NCBI GenBank assembly: GCA_035289125.1
Contig: DATDXW010000031.1
Coordinates: 1-5,460, forward strand
DNA from: JACQID01 sp035289125
Lineage (GTDB): Archaea > Aenigmatarchaeota > Aenigmatarchaeia > GW2011-AR5
Length of the DNA: 5,460 nucleotides
Reading direction: 5' to 3'
Under the pieces are notes generated by a model that had not been told where the DNA came from, made no database searches, and worked only from the letters and a program-made list of their open reading frames with translations. Positions 4,936 to 5,460 of this stretch are shown here, piece by piece; position 1 is the first letter of the stretch; the number at the start of each line of letters is the position of its first letter. The position numbers and the translations under genes are program-made.

Positions 4936-5460
4936 ATGATAACCCTAGGAATAAGCATGCATCATGACAGCAGCGCTGCTCTAGTGGAAGACGGGCGCGT
5001 GCTTGATGCCGTGGCAGAAGAAAGATTTACCCGAACAAAACATGATGGCAACGTTCCTGTGAAAGTCATAGAATGGCTGCTGGGGAAACATAGTCTCAAT
5101 CCCGGAGATATTGAAGTCACGCTTTCCGAGAACAGGCCAAACCCGCTTTATAACATCGGGAATCATTACGGCAATCTTCTTCACGTGCCATTTTATCTGA
5201 AAGAGAAGGCGCTAAAAACGAATGTCCCTGCTTACCTGAAGAAATTCAAGAAAACTGTCTTTGTTCCACATGAACTTAGCCATGCAAGGAGCGCTTTCGG
5301 AAGCTCGTCTTTTAACAAGGCAGCAATAATAGTAATGGATGGCGCAGGGACGGACCACGCAAAGGCCGTTTCAGGCGGCATATTTTTTGGGCACGGCAAC
5401 GAAATAGAGCCGCTTGAATATTGCGACATAAGAAGAAGCATTGGCTTTTTCTACGGCGGG
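4936..5460 (+). CDS. NodU/CmcH-type carbamoyltransferase, N-terminal part (cut by the window edge)
   Basis: The first 175 residues of an O-carbamoyltransferase, which uses carbamoyl phosphate and ATP to carbamoylate a hydroxyl, usually on a sugar (NodU on Nod factor, TobZ on tobramycin, CmcH on cephem). Visible in the Kae1-like N-terminal domain: LGISMHHDSSAALVEDG (4-20), the hallmark VAEERFTRTKHDG (26-38), then HELSHARSAFGSSSF (112-126) and IIVMDGAG (131-138). His112, His116 and Asp135 correspond to the iron ligands described in TobZ. SIGFFYGG (168-175) is the next conserved segment. Family members are roughly 550-600 residues, so about two thirds, including the YrdC-like carbamoyladenylate-forming domain, lies beyond the window. 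The ATG is four bases after the glycosyltransferase stop, with a weak SD-like GGGATGAT at 4925-4932, so the two genes are cotranscribed. The carbamoylated sugar may be one the neighbouring enzyme adds (inference). Confidence 0.92.
   Translation, partial: MITLGISMHHDSSAALVEDGRVLDAVAEERFTRTKHDGNVPVKVIEWLLGKHSLNPGDIEVTLSENRPNPLYNIGNHYGNLLHVPFYLKEKALKTNVPAYLKKFKKTVFVPHELSHARSAFGSSSFNKAAIIVMDGAGTDHAKAVSGGIFFGHGNEIEPLEYCDIRRSIGFFYGG

Noticed and set aside
1..5460. CRISPR array, insertion sequence or transposase
   Set aside because: No regularly spaced repeats and no transposase-like frame were seen. The only tandem repeat is the 20-base promoter element at 3714-3733.

Overview
The window looks like part of a surface-glycan or glycolipid decoration cluster, most likely from an archaeon. 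The archaeal call is inferred. Three genes that probably begin transcripts (the RHH regulator, the glycosyltransferase and the large phosphodiesterase) have no convincing Shine-Dalgarno (SD) site. Instead each has a TATA-like box centred 25-30 bases before its ATG, the archaeal leaderless or near-leaderless pattern. Genes inside the transcript carry SD sites. ATA (Ile) and AGG/AGA (Arg) codons are frequent. The phylum cannot be told from the sequence.

Layout, left to right. Bases 1-27 (minus) may be the first nine codons of a gene leaving the window. They are preceded by an SD site and a long imperfect hairpin (28-99). Bases 142-1611 (minus) encode a 489-residue type I phosphodiesterase/alkaline phosphatase superfamily enzyme. 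A 44-base gap before it holds a TATA-like box inside a 9-bp dyad. Bases 3715 down to 1656 (minus) form a tightly packed set of three genes: a 75-residue ribbon-helix-helix (RHH) protein, a class I SAM methyltransferase and a sulfatase-fold enzyme with Thr at the nucleophile position. A 91-base divergent promoter region (3716-3806) separates these from a plus-strand pair: a GT-B glycosyltransferase (3807-4931) and, four bases later, a NodU/CmcH-type carbamoyltransferase cut by the right edge.

Working model (inference): the glycosyltransferase builds a glycan, the carbamoyltransferase and methyltransferase modify its hydroxyls, and the two alkaline-phosphatase-fold enzymes cleave or transfer phospho groups on precursors. 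Neither of these two has a signal peptide or clear membrane helix, so they probably work in the cytoplasm.

The most interesting signal is regulatory. The hexamer TAATAG occurs five times in only 135 bases of promoter DNA: as an exact 10-bp tandem repeat before the RHH gene, within a 16-bp palindrome on the glycosyltransferase TATA box, and as both arms of a dyad before the phosphodiesterase. The RHH protein encoded here is the obvious candidate to bind these sites and coordinate the cluster. Its C-terminal tail also resembles that of the phosphodiesterase.
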